From positions 1-64,000 of the forward strand of contig JAURVB010013957.1 in assembly GCA_033002965.1 (NCBI GenBank): a stretch of 64,000 nucleotides of DNA. Reading direction: 5' to 3'. The notes beneath the pieces are model-generated. The model was not told the origin of the DNA and did not search any database. It saw only the letters and a list, made by a program, of their open reading frames with translations. The position numbers and the translations under genes are program-made. The stretch is from Piper betle (taxonomy: Eukaryota; Streptophyta; Magnoliopsida; Piperales; Piperaceae). This document shows, one piece after another, positions 1 through 11,934 of this stretch; position 1 is the stretch's first letter, and each line of letters opens with the position of its first letter.

Positions 1-915
1 TATACATAATTTTATGGCCTTTATTATACATATTTATTTGATTACCCTTATTTTAGCCTTGGCCTTTTTTATTAAAAATATACCTTACTGCTTGAGTCCT
101 AGCACCCTAGTGTTTTGAATTCATTCTAAATTCTAAAAAGAATGAAACTTTGAGTAGTATAGGGGGAAGGCATTGCGTGTTATAGAGTGGTGATTGAGTG
201 GACTGTGTGGACTTTCCTGGCACTTTGCTTTGTAAAAAAAAAGAGAGAAGAAAAACAAAGAAAAAAAGAAAAGAAAAAGATGAGGCAATGATCCTCCACT
301 AGTAAATACAAGATGAAGCAATAGTCTTCCATTGATTAGAAATAAAAGAAAAAAAAAGAAAAAGCAATAGGTAGTCAATGGAAAATCAAAGCAAAGTTAG
401 TTCTTATATTGGGTCAACTCGATACTACATTTGAGGAAGTTTGTGTCATATTGCTTGGGGATTTATTATACATGTATGTCAGGATTTAGAAAAGATTTTT
501 AATTCTAGGGTGCATATTATCTTCTGATTTTTCTATCTTGTTTATCCTATTTTTAGTCCCTAACCCCTGGCCCCGTTACAACCTATAAAGACCTATTCAT
601 TCCATTAAATTGACATTGCCTACATTAGTGGAGATGGGAGCGAAAGGTAAACATATTTAAGCATGTGCTTGATTGTATTCTCTTGGTTGCATATGATAAT
701 GATAAGCCAATGGACTATCACACACATACGGAGAGCTTTCTTTTGGATGCGATTGATGAAAGGGAATTTTTGATTTAATTGGCATCTTGTTTCCTCTGGA
801 TAGTTTGATTAAGAAATATATGAGAACATAATGGGGGCTAAGTATTTTTGTGTAGTGAAATTTTATTTGTTATGATATTTTGCTCGGGACGCACAAAAGT
901 TTAAGTTTGGGGGTG
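1..915 (+). mobile_element. 3' internal end of a Tat/Athila-type LTR retrotransposon
   Basis: No coding domain is readable here. The stretch is AT-rich and ends at 903-915 in a polypurine tract of the form AAGTTTGGGGGTG. This type of tract is typical of the 3' end of plant Ty3/gypsy elements of the Tat/Athila group and lies directly before the LTR. The element is therefore on the plus strand and its gag-pol part would lie left of the window. The short reading frames inside are low-complexity Phe/Leu runs and are not genes. The family assignment is inference from the tract and from the LTR that follows. Confidence 0.55.
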
Positions 916-2046
916 TGTTAAGTGTTTAAAATATATAATATTTACCCATGTTTTTTATATGATTTTGTACTTCCCGGGTATAAACACTATTAATTAAGTG
1001 ATATTTTACTTTATTTTTTGGTGTTAATTAATATTTTATTAGATATGCTTAATTTTGGTGTTTCAATGCAGAAAGGATGAATAAATTAAGCTTTGGAATT
1101 GAATGGTCATGACACTTGGCCCTACCCAATGGCTACAAGTTATGGTGTTCAATGGAGTCAAGGAGTTGGAAACTTGAAGCGACATTATAATTAATTAGAC
1201 TACATCGATTTGTGAACACCCTCTTCGAATTCTTATATCTCCACTTCTATATAAAGGGGTGGTCATTTGTTGTTGTATATCTCAACTTTTGGCTTAGTAA
1301 TTTAGTGAAAGAAAATATTTCTAGTTTTTGTAATTTCTTTCTCTTTCATAATAAAAATTAGTTTTTTTATATTGTTTTCTATTTTTATTGTGGAGTAGTC
1401 TTTTATTTCGTTCTAGAGAAGAATGGAACTTAACATGATTTAATTGAATTTATTTCAAACTCTTACTCCTTTATTCAATCGGATTGTTTGAATTATCATC
1501 TTCTAAATGCTAAGAGGAGATTGATCACCTATTTCTTAGATCATGAGGTTTAATTAGATTTTGGGAGAAATTAATTAGATTAGTCATTGATAATTCATCA
1601 TACGACGAGTCTTTTGACTTGTTTGCCGTTGTGGTCGGGAGATATACAACACCGTATGCGATTATAAGGCAAAGCTTAATGCATTATTTTGTCGATTAAT
1701 CAATTATCACTGGGAGGTAGAAATTGAGGCAAAATAATAAAAGCATGAAGGAGCGGGAGCTACCATATCATATAATTATCCTAGATCGACAATCCGAGAG
1801 AATAAAAGATAAAAGTAAGTTATGATGAAGATTAAATTTATATTAAGGGAAATTCGACTTTAGAACGAGTTTTATCATTTTAACTTCTCCTTTTATTTAA
1901 AGTTATTATTTAGATTTAGTTAAGTCAATTATTTTGTTTTGCTCTTAATTTGATTTTCTTTAATTAATTTAAGGAAATTCATCTCTCTGTGGGAACGATA
2001 CTCGAATTTATCATTATATTACTTGTTTCGACCGTGTATACTTGCA
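916..2046 (+). mobile_element. LTR of the left-edge retrotransposon
   Basis: The LTR appears to start at about 916 (TGTTAAGTG) directly after the polypurine tract. It carries a TATA-like box near 1248-1256 and a poly(A)-signal-like stretch around 1348-1360. It ends near a CTTGCA motif at 2041-2046, shortly after a stretch (CTCTGTGGGAACGATAC near 1984-2000) that resembles the U5 end of many Tat/Athila LTRs. The right boundary is uncertain by some tens of bases, and I could not confirm a target duplication because the left end is outside the window. Confidence 0.5.
1248..1256 (+). promoter_or_regulatory. TATA-like box of the LTR promoter
   Basis: The sequence CTATATAAAGG lies in the middle of the putative LTR, with a T-rich leader and an AATAAAAA stretch about 100 bases downstream. 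This is the expected U3/R/U5 order. The box is seen directly; its activity is inference. Confidence 0.35.
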
Positions 2047-2279
2047 TGTCACTAAAAAATATTCGAACAACATCCATTTGGGTTGCAATGCCCCAACATG
2101 AAAGTTTAGGTGTTGGTTGTTCTTTCCTATTGCCCATATTACTTCTTTGTCATGCTAAGAAAGTGTCTCTACTAGCTCATTAGTCTCCATCTCTTCTTCC
2201 ATTAAGACACATCAACCCATTTGCCTCTCATAAAGACCTTGTCCTCTACTTGTTCTTCAAAGTTTGTGTAGATCTCCTT
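2047..2279. other. Short flank between the left LTR and element A
   Basis: No gene is recognised. This sequence continues after element A at 6984, so the two pieces were contiguous before that insertion. The last five bases, TCCTT at 2275-2279, are the left target-site duplication of element A. Confidence 0.5.
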
Positions 2280-5121
2280 TGTAACACCCTGTTTTGGTTT
2301 ACCGGTGAACCAACCAGGAAATGTTACCGATGACTGAACCATTCGCTAATCTACTTGATTGGATTAAGTCAACCCGAATCTACCTTCAACGTCTCAAGAT
2401 GGTAATGCAACATACAAAGTATGGATAAGATGCTTGGGTTTTAACATTGTCCTACATGTATGTTATGATATGCAATCAATAATAAAACAAACCAAACAAG
2501 CGAAAAGTTTAAAGAAAATATCTATTTTTAAAACAAAATAGACAGAGTCTCCCCCAAAAGTGCAATAGGGATCTCCCTGTCAACAGCAAGTAATATATAT
2601 TTATATCAATAAAAATAAAAAACGCAGTCAAAACACAACATTTCCTTCACATTCTATTTACCATCACTTTCTTCATCTTCTGAGCCGAGTCTAAACTTCA
2701 TTACTCAACCTGTTTATTTATGTTCACAGTTTCATTCACATGCAAAACATTTATTCATTCACAAAATGACATTCAAAGTTCATCATTCAGTCAGTTCAAT
2801 ACTCATCATCATCACCAATTACACTCAAAAGGTACATGTGTGCGCAATTTTAGTGCTACTCCTCTGCAGTCCTGATAACGCTCATTCCTCATAGTTCTTA
2901 CCTACATAGATAATAAAAAGTTGACAGTAATGAGTGTTACTAGTCCAGAAATAACTAATAACAAACTAACACAGGAGAGCTGACTCTCTTGTTAAATGAA
3001 AACTTTATTACTCTTCCTCATAGAACTCTTATAAGGGCAATAACTAGGAGTCGATCTCGCGTGACAGCACCCCCTTTCTATCTCATCCTCATTCATTGGC
3101 CCCCAATAACTTCATTCTCTTTTCTTTTAGCCCTATACATCCTCCATATCATTCCTGGCCCCTGATTACAGAGACCGAGTACTCTCGTGCATGTGCCTTC
3201 AATACCCTTTGAAACCACAAGTCTAGACATGCAATGCATAGCAATACCTATATACCTCCACTCTTCTCTTGGTTTGAGGAACTGAACAGATCCCTCGGGA
3301 ATTGAATGGATGCTCACAAATTTTAGAGCCCGCTTTGACAAATGCACTCCCTATTTCAAGATGCTGTCATCGGTCTCCCCTCATCTCACATCTCACTGAA
3401 AACTTAAAAAGCTATATGTGTATAAGCTTGGGTAGGGATTTTAATATAATAGACCCGAAGGCATCATGATCTAGATCTGAGTTTTTGAAAACAAACTCGA
3501 GGGATCTCATCCTTGAGGGTTATTAATTTAAAAATCTCATATGACAAGATGGCCCATGTAGAGTGGGATACAATAAATCCACCACTTGACATGTCCGCTT
3601 ACCTGTTAAAACAAAACATGACAAAGTATAGAAGTCAAACCAAAAGCGAATCCTAGACGGACCTAGTGAAAGCACCAATCGTGTCTACGCGCATAGGCGG
3701 CGAGCTCCCATTCTTACCCACACATCAAACTAAAAGCAAACGCCTGCTTATGATGCATTCACACACCCTATAGCATACACACATCAATACGCACTGACAT
3801 CAATCACACATCAATCCCAATTCATATAAGATTTCCTACGCTATGTTCCATTAGATTATAATACTTACTTAGTTTACCTAATTAGTTCCTTAGCATTCAT
3901 TTTAATACAATTTTATCAAAAAAATCATATTTTTATTTACAATAAAATAGTTAACACATCAATTCATCAATCCTAGCATGTTGTGCTAATAGTTATCACC
4001 TTTAAGAAATTAAATAGGAGTTAATTATACCTCACGTTGTCAGCAATCGGTGACAACTAGGATTTTGTTGCTTGGCTTGAGACTCGAACTTGGCACCTGG
4101 TAGCGTCCAAAGTTTGTTTGGGTTTGACTGGATGAATTCGGTGGAGGATCCGATGAATTTCAGTGAATCCAATTTTTTTGGCAATTTCTAATGGTTTTCT
4201 AGCATTTTGTGGTGGTTTTCCTGCGACTTTCCGACAATTTTCTAGCAACTTTTTCGGCGAGGCAATCAAAGCTATGGGTCAGCATCAGCTTGGCGAGCTC
4301 TAGCCAATTGTGGTGGTGGTGAGGACAGCAACAGTGGCGATGACCACAAGTGGAGGCTTCGAGTCAGCTGGGCTCAGTCAGACGTCCGATTGGCCGAGGG
4401 CGGCACTGGGTATAGGGGAAATGGTCGGGGGTCGAAGTGGGAGGCGTCGGTGGCACGGTGGCGGTAGAGAGGTGCCAACGGAAGTGAATTGATGCTGGGA
4501 TGGGTGGCACGATCTCGCAGCGTCTGGGCGTCGTGGAGGCTGGGAGGCGTTTGGTATGCTCCGGGCTGCACGGCGACGACACGATGGCAATGTGGCGGCT
4601 AGAAGGTTCGTCGATGGTGAGGATGGGGGTGGTGTAGGGCAGCGATTGGGTGGAAAAGGAGAAGCTCGGGTTGAGTCTCAGGGGTAGTCTCATAAATAAA
4701 ACTTGACTTAACTCTGACTCAAATAAAATATAATAACTAATTCGTAATAAAACCTTAAAAAATTAAGAAAAATAAGGGGAAATACCATAAAATATAATAC
4801 ACACCATAACATGACAATGACATGTTCTATACCTAATAACCCACTCAAACTGCTCTTTAGTGCGTCCTAATGCATTATTTGGCCTAAAAATAATTTTACA
4901 ATCAAATACATTAGAAAATACTACATATACTCATGTAAATCATTTTTCATCATATTTGTGACATTATCATTACATAATCAGGTACCCTTGACCCTCATCG
5001 CTCATAACTCACGGCTGGCCTCGATTCAACACAATGTTCATGAAACTGACTCGACTTGAACCAACAGTCGAACCGACCAGTTGACTAATGTAAAACTCTA
5101 GCTCGAGTCATGGATTTTACA
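2280..5121 (-). repeat. 3' LTR of element A
   Basis: About 2.84 kb. It shares with the other copies the opening TGTAACACC, the block around 2540-2600 with CTCCCCCAAAAGTGCAATAG, the block with GGCGGCGAGCTCC near 3698, the GC-rich block at 4030-4690 and the terminal GGATTTTACA. It is clearly more diverged from element C than B is, so it is the oldest of the three copies. Confidence 0.8.
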
Positions 5122-5294
5122 ACCTTCCTTTCTTAGAAAAATTTCATCCTTGAAATTTTAACAAGAGAAGTTCCAAACACATCCATAATCTAAAAAAAGT
5201 AATCTCTGGTAAGGTACCTAGTTGTGAAGCTAGTTGCTCGAATATCTTTGGGTATAGTTTCCTCATCTCATTTTCATGTTCCCATGTAGATTCT

Positions 5295-5880
5295 TTAATT
5301 CCTCGTCAAGTCCATTGCACTCGTACTAGAGAAACTTCTTTTCTTTGCAGAATCTTCACTCTGTGATCCACAATCATCTTTTGGATAGGTCAGGTCTACT
5401 TGCAGCTCTAATTCTCTGAAACTGACAACATGAGAGTTGTCTAGATGGTACTCCTTCAGCATTGACACATGGAAGACATCGCACACATCTGATAGATGAG
5501 GTGACAATGCTATCCTCTAAGCCACTGGTCGAATGCGCTCGATCACATCAAATGGTCCAATATATCGCAGAGTGAGTTTCCCTCGCATCCCAAATCTCGT
5601 GTTTCTCGTAGTTGGAGAGACCTTCAGGAGAATGTGATCTCCAAACCCGAAATGAACCTCATGTCTACCCTAATCAACATAACTTTTCTCCGTGTCCTGA
5701 GTTGAGCTCATTCTCTTCCTGATTTGCATTTCCACTTCCTACGTTTGTTGGATCATCTTTGGCCCAACTACTACTGGCTCGCTGCCTTGTACCCAACACA
5801 TTGCCGATCGACTTGGTCTGTCGTATAGTGCCCCAAATGGTGTCATTCTTACCATGGCCTAATAGGTGTTGTTGTAGGAC
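5295..5880 (-). pseudogene. Gypsy polyprotein remnant: integrase C-terminal (GPY-like) region
   Basis: The minus-strand translation, with several stops, contains recognisable landmarks of plant chromovirus pol. In order they are: a TPFGALYDRPSRSAMCW-like segment, GDHVLLKVSP, KLTLRYIGPFDVIERI (the GPY-type module after the integrase core), then LSPHLSDVCDVFHVSMLKEY and a SHVV segment. After this the frame runs to the polypurine tract next to the LTR. It lacks the integrase core, RT, RNase H, protease and gag. It is a fossil and cannot be functional. It shows what the autonomous members of this LTR family encoded. Confidence 0.85.
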
Positions 5881-5899
5881 TCCACTAGAGGTAGATGTC

Positions 5900-6978
5900 C
5901 ACTCGAGGACTTGAATTTAGTACCCTACGACATCCGAAGGTTAATCAGAGTTCGACTGGATGAATTTGGCCAAAGATCCAACGAGCTCAGCGAATCCGGT
6001 TTTCCGGCGATTTCCAACAATTTTTGACAGTTTACCTATGGCTTTCCAATGATTTTCTAGTGACTTTTCTAGCAAGGCAATCGGGGCTATGGGTTGGCTT
6101 TGGATCGGTGAGCTCGGCCCAATGGTGGTGGTGATGAGGACGAGCGGCGGCGATGACCGCCGGGCGGTGGCGTCGAGTTGGCCGAGGGTAGGTCAGTCAT
6201 CCAATGGACCCTCGACCAGCCTAGATGGTAGCGCTAGGTATGAGGAAATGGTCGGGGGTTGAAGTTGGTGGCGTCAGTGGCACGACGGCGGCTGAGCAGC
6301 ATGGACTGTGGCAAGTCGACACTCGGACGGGTTGTGTGATCTCGTGGCATCGGGGTGTCATGGAGACCAGGTGTCGACAGCGGGGCTCAGCTGCAACAAC
6401 ACGATTATGACACGACGGGGCTTGGCGCATCAATCGCCGACTGTGCGGTGGTTGGAATGGCCGTCGACGGTGAGGATAGGTGGTGTAGGGCGGCGAGTCA
6501 GCGCTAGCAGAATGAAGGAAGGTCGTGGTGAGCCTTGGGGGTAGCTTCATAAATAAAACTTGAGTCAAACTTCCAACTTGAGTAAAAATATTAACTAACT
6601 CGTAATAAATCTTTAAAAAATCTATAAAAATAGAGGAAATCCCATAAAATATAATACACAACATAACATTACAATAACATGTTATATAACTAATGGCACA
6701 CCCAAACTGCACTATAACACGTCGTACATGCATTATTCGGCCTAAAAATAATTCTACGATCAAATACAACTGCATATTGTTATATACTTTGATAAATCAT
6801 TTCTCATTATCTTTCTGATGTTATCATCATGTTATCAGGGTACACTTGACCCTCATCGCTCATAGCTCACTGCTAGCTTCTGACTTAGCACGCGGTTCAT
6901 GAAACTGATTCAATTCGAACCAACAGTTGAACCGGCCGGTTCGCTAATATAAAACTCTGACTCAAGTCACTTCATACA
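5900..6978 (-). repeat. Truncated 5' LTR of element A
   Basis: About 1.08 kb corresponding to the first third of the LTR (minus-strand start at 6978). It aligns by eye with 4080-5121 and with 25265-26383, including the GC-rich block. The distal two thirds are deleted and the LTR joins pol sequence directly near 5890-5900. The open frames seen inside the GC-rich block (for example about 180 codons on the minus strand at 6221-6775) are a by-product of base composition. Confidence 0.75.
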
Positions 6979-6983
6979 TCCTT

Positions 6984-8090
6984 CAGTTAGCTTCTCATAG
7001 AACTTTGCCCATCCTAAACTAGTGATGATTTCTCTAATATCTAGATTTGTGCTTCCATTTTCTAGAACCAAAACTCTTTCTTTGATGGCTTGTTTGCTTT
7101 GTACACTTTTGGAAAGATTTCCCTTGGCTTTGGCCGAGATGAAGGGGTAATGCTAAGTTGGTGGCAATATCTGCTGTTTCTTAGTTATTTCGCCGAGTTT
7201 TCATTCGGGATGGTATCTCCTTAGGCTAGCTCTTGGCCCTTTCTTCTTCAACTTTTCTATTGTATCTAGTTTTGATTTCACCTTTGGGAGCCGTGGAGCA
7301 GTCTTCCATTATCCTTGTTTTTGTTCTTATCTCCCTTGTACTTCCTATGTCAAGCTGCTCCAATTCAGTTTTCTTTTCTTCTTTAGTGTTTGGTCAGATT
7401 CTTCTAGTTTCTCTTCCTCTATCTTCCTCTTCTTTCCAATTCTTGCAATTGGAGTCTTCTGCATTTAAACCTCAAGATTCCCTTGTCTTTCTTTTTCTGA
7501 TCTTGTTCTTTGGCAGTTGCTGCTATGCTTTGTGGACTTGTCACTTCCTCTTTTCTTGTTTATGTTCCAGCCTGTACTTTCGCTTTGGCTCAACTTCCAC
7601 TATCTTACTCCTTGTTTCAGTTGATTTCTTTTTGTTGCCTTCACTTTGAACTGAAGTTGTTTCCAGGATAATTTCCAAGTTGGTACTACTGTTGTGGCTT
7701 TATTGGACTTCCTCGGAACCATCTTTCTCACATCTTTTTCCTCGGTTACCACCTTTTGCTAAGAGGAATATTTTCTTCATCAAATGTCTGCTTTGAAGTC
7801 CTTGTTTCATCTTTTCTCCTCTCTTTCGCTCTCTATGCCCTTGCTTTTCTTTCTGAAGATTTAGATACCGTAAGGCCTCTCTTTATTAAGGTTTTGAGAA
7901 AGAATGATGTGATGGCTGGCTGTCTGACATCTCTTTTTCGGTATTAACAAATTTGTTATTTATTTTAGTTTTCCACTGCATGCCAAAACTTTCTTTTCAA
8001 TTGGCATCAGGGCATTCAGTTAAGGTTGATGATGTTTGGATACCTAGAAGCACCCAATGGCCATGGAGAGAGACAAAAGCTTTAAAAGGA
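6984..8090. other. Unassigned T/C-rich region
   Basis: No gene is recognised. The plus strand is rich in T and C and contains Leu/Ser/Phe-rich open stretches (7233-7649, 7756-7947) without any domain I can name. It probably belongs to an old transposable element interrupted by element A, but no diagnostic motif is visible. Confidence 0.3.
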
Positions 8091-8105
8091 CAATCAACTA
8101 CATGA

Positions 8106-8475
8106 CCACCTTTGTTTGATAGTTCTAATTATACTTATTAGAAAAATAGAATGAGAATTTTCTTAGCGTGTTTTGACTTTGATCTATGGCAGGTTGTACT
8201 TGATAGACATATGGATTCTAAAACTGAAAGAGGATCATGAGATAATAAAGTAAAGAAAGTATATTCCTTAAATACCAAAGCAATAAATGTATTGTTTTGT
8301 TATTTATGTGAAACCGAATACACTAGGCTTTTGCGATGTACTTCAGCTCAAGAAATTTTGGAACTTCTTTAAGTAATACACGAGGTACATCACAAGTGAA
8401 GAATTACAAGATTAGCCTATTCTCACTACAATACAAAGCATAAAAGACCTATCCAACTGTAGGATACAATGGTAT
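8106..8475 (+). pseudogene. Ty1/copia gag (UBN2-type) fossil
   Basis: One reading frame with five in-frame stops gives PPLFDSSNYTY, a stop where a Trp is normally found, KNRMRIFLACFDFDLWQVV, then KAINVLFCYL and a TSAQEILELL segment. This order (LFDG.NY.YWK.RM, then a Trp-containing block, then KA.NA, then C.TA.E.WE.L) is that of the copia-type gag N-terminal region (DUF4219/UBN2). There is no protease or pol behind it. The element is dead and its LTRs are not recognisable. The reading is confident because several separate motifs occur in order in one frame. Confidence 0.75.
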
Positions 8476-8479
8476 AAAA

Positions 8480-10048
8480 GAGATAACGTACCAGTTGGAA
8501 ACCTCTTTAAAAATCTTTGTGTTTGATTCCTTGTCATTAGTACTCTTTTATACTTTAAATGGTTTTAGCTCATATACAAATTGTTGCAACTTTTTTGGTT
8601 GAAAATTTTCATCAATACTTGTTATGATTATTTATACATTGTCACTTATATTTATTTAGTATCTCCTAAAACAAGATTCTTGTATTATCATATTTTGGTA
8701 TTAATTGATTTGTTATTTGTTTTATTTTCCGTTGCATATCAAAACTTTCTTTTCACCATTAAGTTAACGGAGGTGGAACTCGAATTTCATCCTAATATGA
8801 CTTTAATTGGGTTTTTAGGGTATTTAAAGAGCTCCTTCATTCTCATAAGGAACATAATCTAATTTGCTATTAGGAAGAGGCTAAAGAAGGTTTGTTTAGT
8901 GAGGGAGAAGGGTTTTATTTTTCAATTAGAAGAGTTTCAAGGGGCTATTTGAATTAGACTTGTCAAATCAAACGTGAGAGAGCAAGAGAGAAACTTTATA
9001 ATTTTTGTTTATCTCTTTCATAAGGTATGTTTGACTGTCCTAAATTATATGAAAAAAATGTAAAATTTGGAGGCAAAAAACTCCCTTGTGTTTGGATGTC
9101 TAAAAATTAAGTTAAAAGAAATTTTATTTTCAATCAGTCAAAGCAAGTATATAGGTTTATTTGGTTGTCCTGAAATCATATAAAAGAAATATAAAATTTA
9201 GAGATAAAAAAATTTCTTTGTGTTTAGTTATCCAGAAATCTAGTCAAAGGAAATTTTATTTTTAGTCAAATCATGTCTATGTAAAACTTTTACAAAGTAA
9301 CCTTTTCTTGTGAAAAATAAAAGAATTAGGGGAAATTTTAGGACACATATAGGAATGAAATACTTCATTTTCATCTTATTTTCCTACTATCCAAATATAT
9401 AAAAAAAATATTTAAAATTGTTTTCTCATTTCATTTCATTACATTTTCATTTCCTATGAAATTATTTTTTCATTTATATTATTTTTATATAAACCAAACG
9501 AACGGATTGTACTAAAAATTAATCCTTAGAGTGGATTGTGCGGTATTTGTCATCCACATATATAAACCAAATGAACGGATAGTACTGAAAATTCTAGATG
9601 CATTTTTTCTATTTTATTGATTTTTATTATTTTTTGCCATTATGTTGTCGTTTTTCTCCCCATTTCACTTTATTGTGCCGATTAAGGGAGGCCCGTATCC
9701 CCAACATGTAAATGTGGTGACAATCTTAATGTTTAGACGTAGAAACTATGTCTTTGAAGACCATCTTATTCTCATAAACTATATAGAGGAAATGTAGCAC
9801 ATGATTAAATGTTTCACCATAACACTAAACATAAGGATATTGATTGCATTTGCGAAAGATGATCAACATTGATAAACCCTTTTATTGTTTCTAGGTTTCA
9901 CACGAATGTTTATTGATCATATATACTCTAGCATATACTTAAAACATACTTCTATTAATGAAGTAGTGACACGCTTATATATGTTCACGATCATTAATCT
10001 ATATATGAACGTGTTTATTAGTGACTAAAATATTAAATTTACATAATG
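8480..10048. other. AT-rich non-coding region downstream of the carbonic anhydrase gene
   Basis: No gene is supported. The stretch holds AT-rich sequence, an imperfect tandem repeat (9026-9290) and, near 9490-9575, two similar AACCAAA-GAACGGAT blocks that look like remnants of a small non-autonomous element. The part just before 10049 would hold the 3' untranslated region of the carbonic anhydrase gene. Confidence 0.4.
9026..9290. repeat. Imperfect tandem repeat, two copies of about 130 bp
   Basis: A segment starting TTGACTGTCC at 9031 recurs as TTGGTTGTCC at 9161. The same order of AT-rich blocks follows in both copies (ATAT-AAATTT-GAGG/GAGA-AAAA, CTTGTGTTT / CTTTGTGTTTAG, AAATTTTATTTT). 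Confidence 0.6.
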
Positions 10049-10376
10049 CTAGTAACTTTGAGCTGCTCCATCCCCTTCATTAGCTGGAAGCTGTAATTCT
10101 GGAGTAGGAAAATAAACTTCCACAAGGCGTCCATTGTTTGGCTGCAAAGGCCTTGAGTTGTTCTTGAAAGGCTGAAAGAAAATTAAAATTAGAAAGGATA
10201 TTGTAGATGAGAACAATGTAACAATATTAATAATGGTTAGAATATAAATAAAAACTAAATAAAGAAATGGATCAATTTGAAGTAACTACATTTAATTTAT
10301 ATATCGACATTGTATTATTGTAAATAAATCTGATAATAAGGAAACAAATGATGACAAGAATAACAATAAAAATAAC

Positions 10377-10410
<34 letters not shown>

Positions 10411-11851
10411 TGTTATATCTTGGAATTACTCACATAGGTAAGACAGGCCTTGAGAAGTTCTACTTGCCATCTTGCAACACTCTTTATCTGATCCAAAGTC
10501 AATTTGTTGTTAGCTAGAAGGCCCTTCATGTAATTAATGAACAAAGAACACCTAAACATTGAACATGCATACTTTAAAAATTCTAGACTGAATCCGTATT
10601 GTCACGGAGTAAAATTCACTTGGAGTCAACTCCAAGCCAACTCTGAGTCGTATATACTATTTTTTCAATTTGATAAATAAAAATTTATATAAAATTAGTA
10701 TATAATGCTCCTTTTTATACTTAAAATTGATAAAACAAGTGAATGAATAGAATATTGATATACTGTGCACAAGTGGTAAATGCTAAAACATGCAATTAGT
10801 GAAGGATTAGGAGCGTTAATTCGCACAACTATACATTCTTCTTCAATAAAAGAACATATAGTGATACAGTTTTATAGTACCTCTCCAATGACTGTCCATG
10901 TAACACCCTCAGAGCAAGGTGGTGTAGTGAGAGAGCCCATATATCTGTAGTAAAAATTACATCCCAACATTGTGTCCCATGGATTGTTTAGCCCTACCGG
11001 CACTTCAAGAACATCAGTCGAAACAAGTGTTTGTAAACTGTTTGTCAGCTGTGAAAAACAAAAGAAACAAAAACTAAGTGAATTAATTAATTAAACAATA
11101 AACCAGTTGAACAGATACTTTATATATAGAAATCAAGCTTTAATCTGTTGCAAAATGTTTGCTCACCTGTGAAAGGAAATAATCTGGTTTACCAAGTTCA
11201 TACAAGGCTCCAATGACAGCAATCTTTCCATCATCACTTTTGTGAACCATATGCAACTCCAGGTCATACCTACTCAGTTTGATTAATTCATGTTTACATA
11301 TGACAAGATTTTTTAATCATAAATATTCATTTCTTGCTCAAATAGGTTATTGACATTAGACTCCCTTGTAGCTAGAGTCTATTCTCTGATTAAACATAAA
11401 TATGTAGGTTCTTTCTAGAAGAAATAAGGAGGCTACCAACCATAATATGTAGGTTCTTTCTAGAAGAAATAAGGAGGCTGCCAACCATATTTGACAGGTG
11501 GTTTGGAGGACAATTGTGTGAAAATATAATCAATTATGTATGATGTGTTGGGCCTTTCGGCCCCCATAAAAAGTTTGGAGGACAATTGCGCAAAAATATA
11601 ATCAATTATGTATGATGTGCTGGGCCTTTCAGGCCCTACAAAAGACTTGCCACCGTGTGGTGGCATCTCTTAAATTCAGGCCTCTCTTAATCTAAAAACC
11701 TAATTCAGAGAATAAAGCTTTGTCGTTGGCTATACATAACTCACCAACATCGTTTATAACCAATATAGGATAAATCCAATATAATGTTTAACACATATGA
11801 AGAATTGATATGGTTATCCAATTTATCAAGAACAATAAGTAGCATTCGTAG

Positions 11852-11934
<83 letters not shown>

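Larger units (their letters stand above)
2280..6978 (-). mobile_element. Element A: internally deleted Ty3/gypsy chromovirus-like element, TSD TCCTT
   Basis: On the minus strand the element reads: partial 5' LTR (6978 down to about 5900), a short piece of the 3' part of pol (about 5890-5295), polypurine tract, then a complete 3' LTR (5121 down to 2280). The plus-strand ends are TGTAACACC on the left and ATACA on the right, and TCCTT flanks both sides (2275-2279 and 6979-6983). The distal part of the 5' LTR, the primer site, gag and most of pol are missing, so a large deletion happened after insertion. LTR content matches elements B and C in this window. Stop codons throughout show it is old. 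Confidence 0.85.

Noticed and set aside
133..378. Phe/Leu-rich 81-codon frame on the minus strand
   Set aside because: It is antisense to A/G-rich low-complexity sequence inside the 3' part of a retroelement, with no domain.
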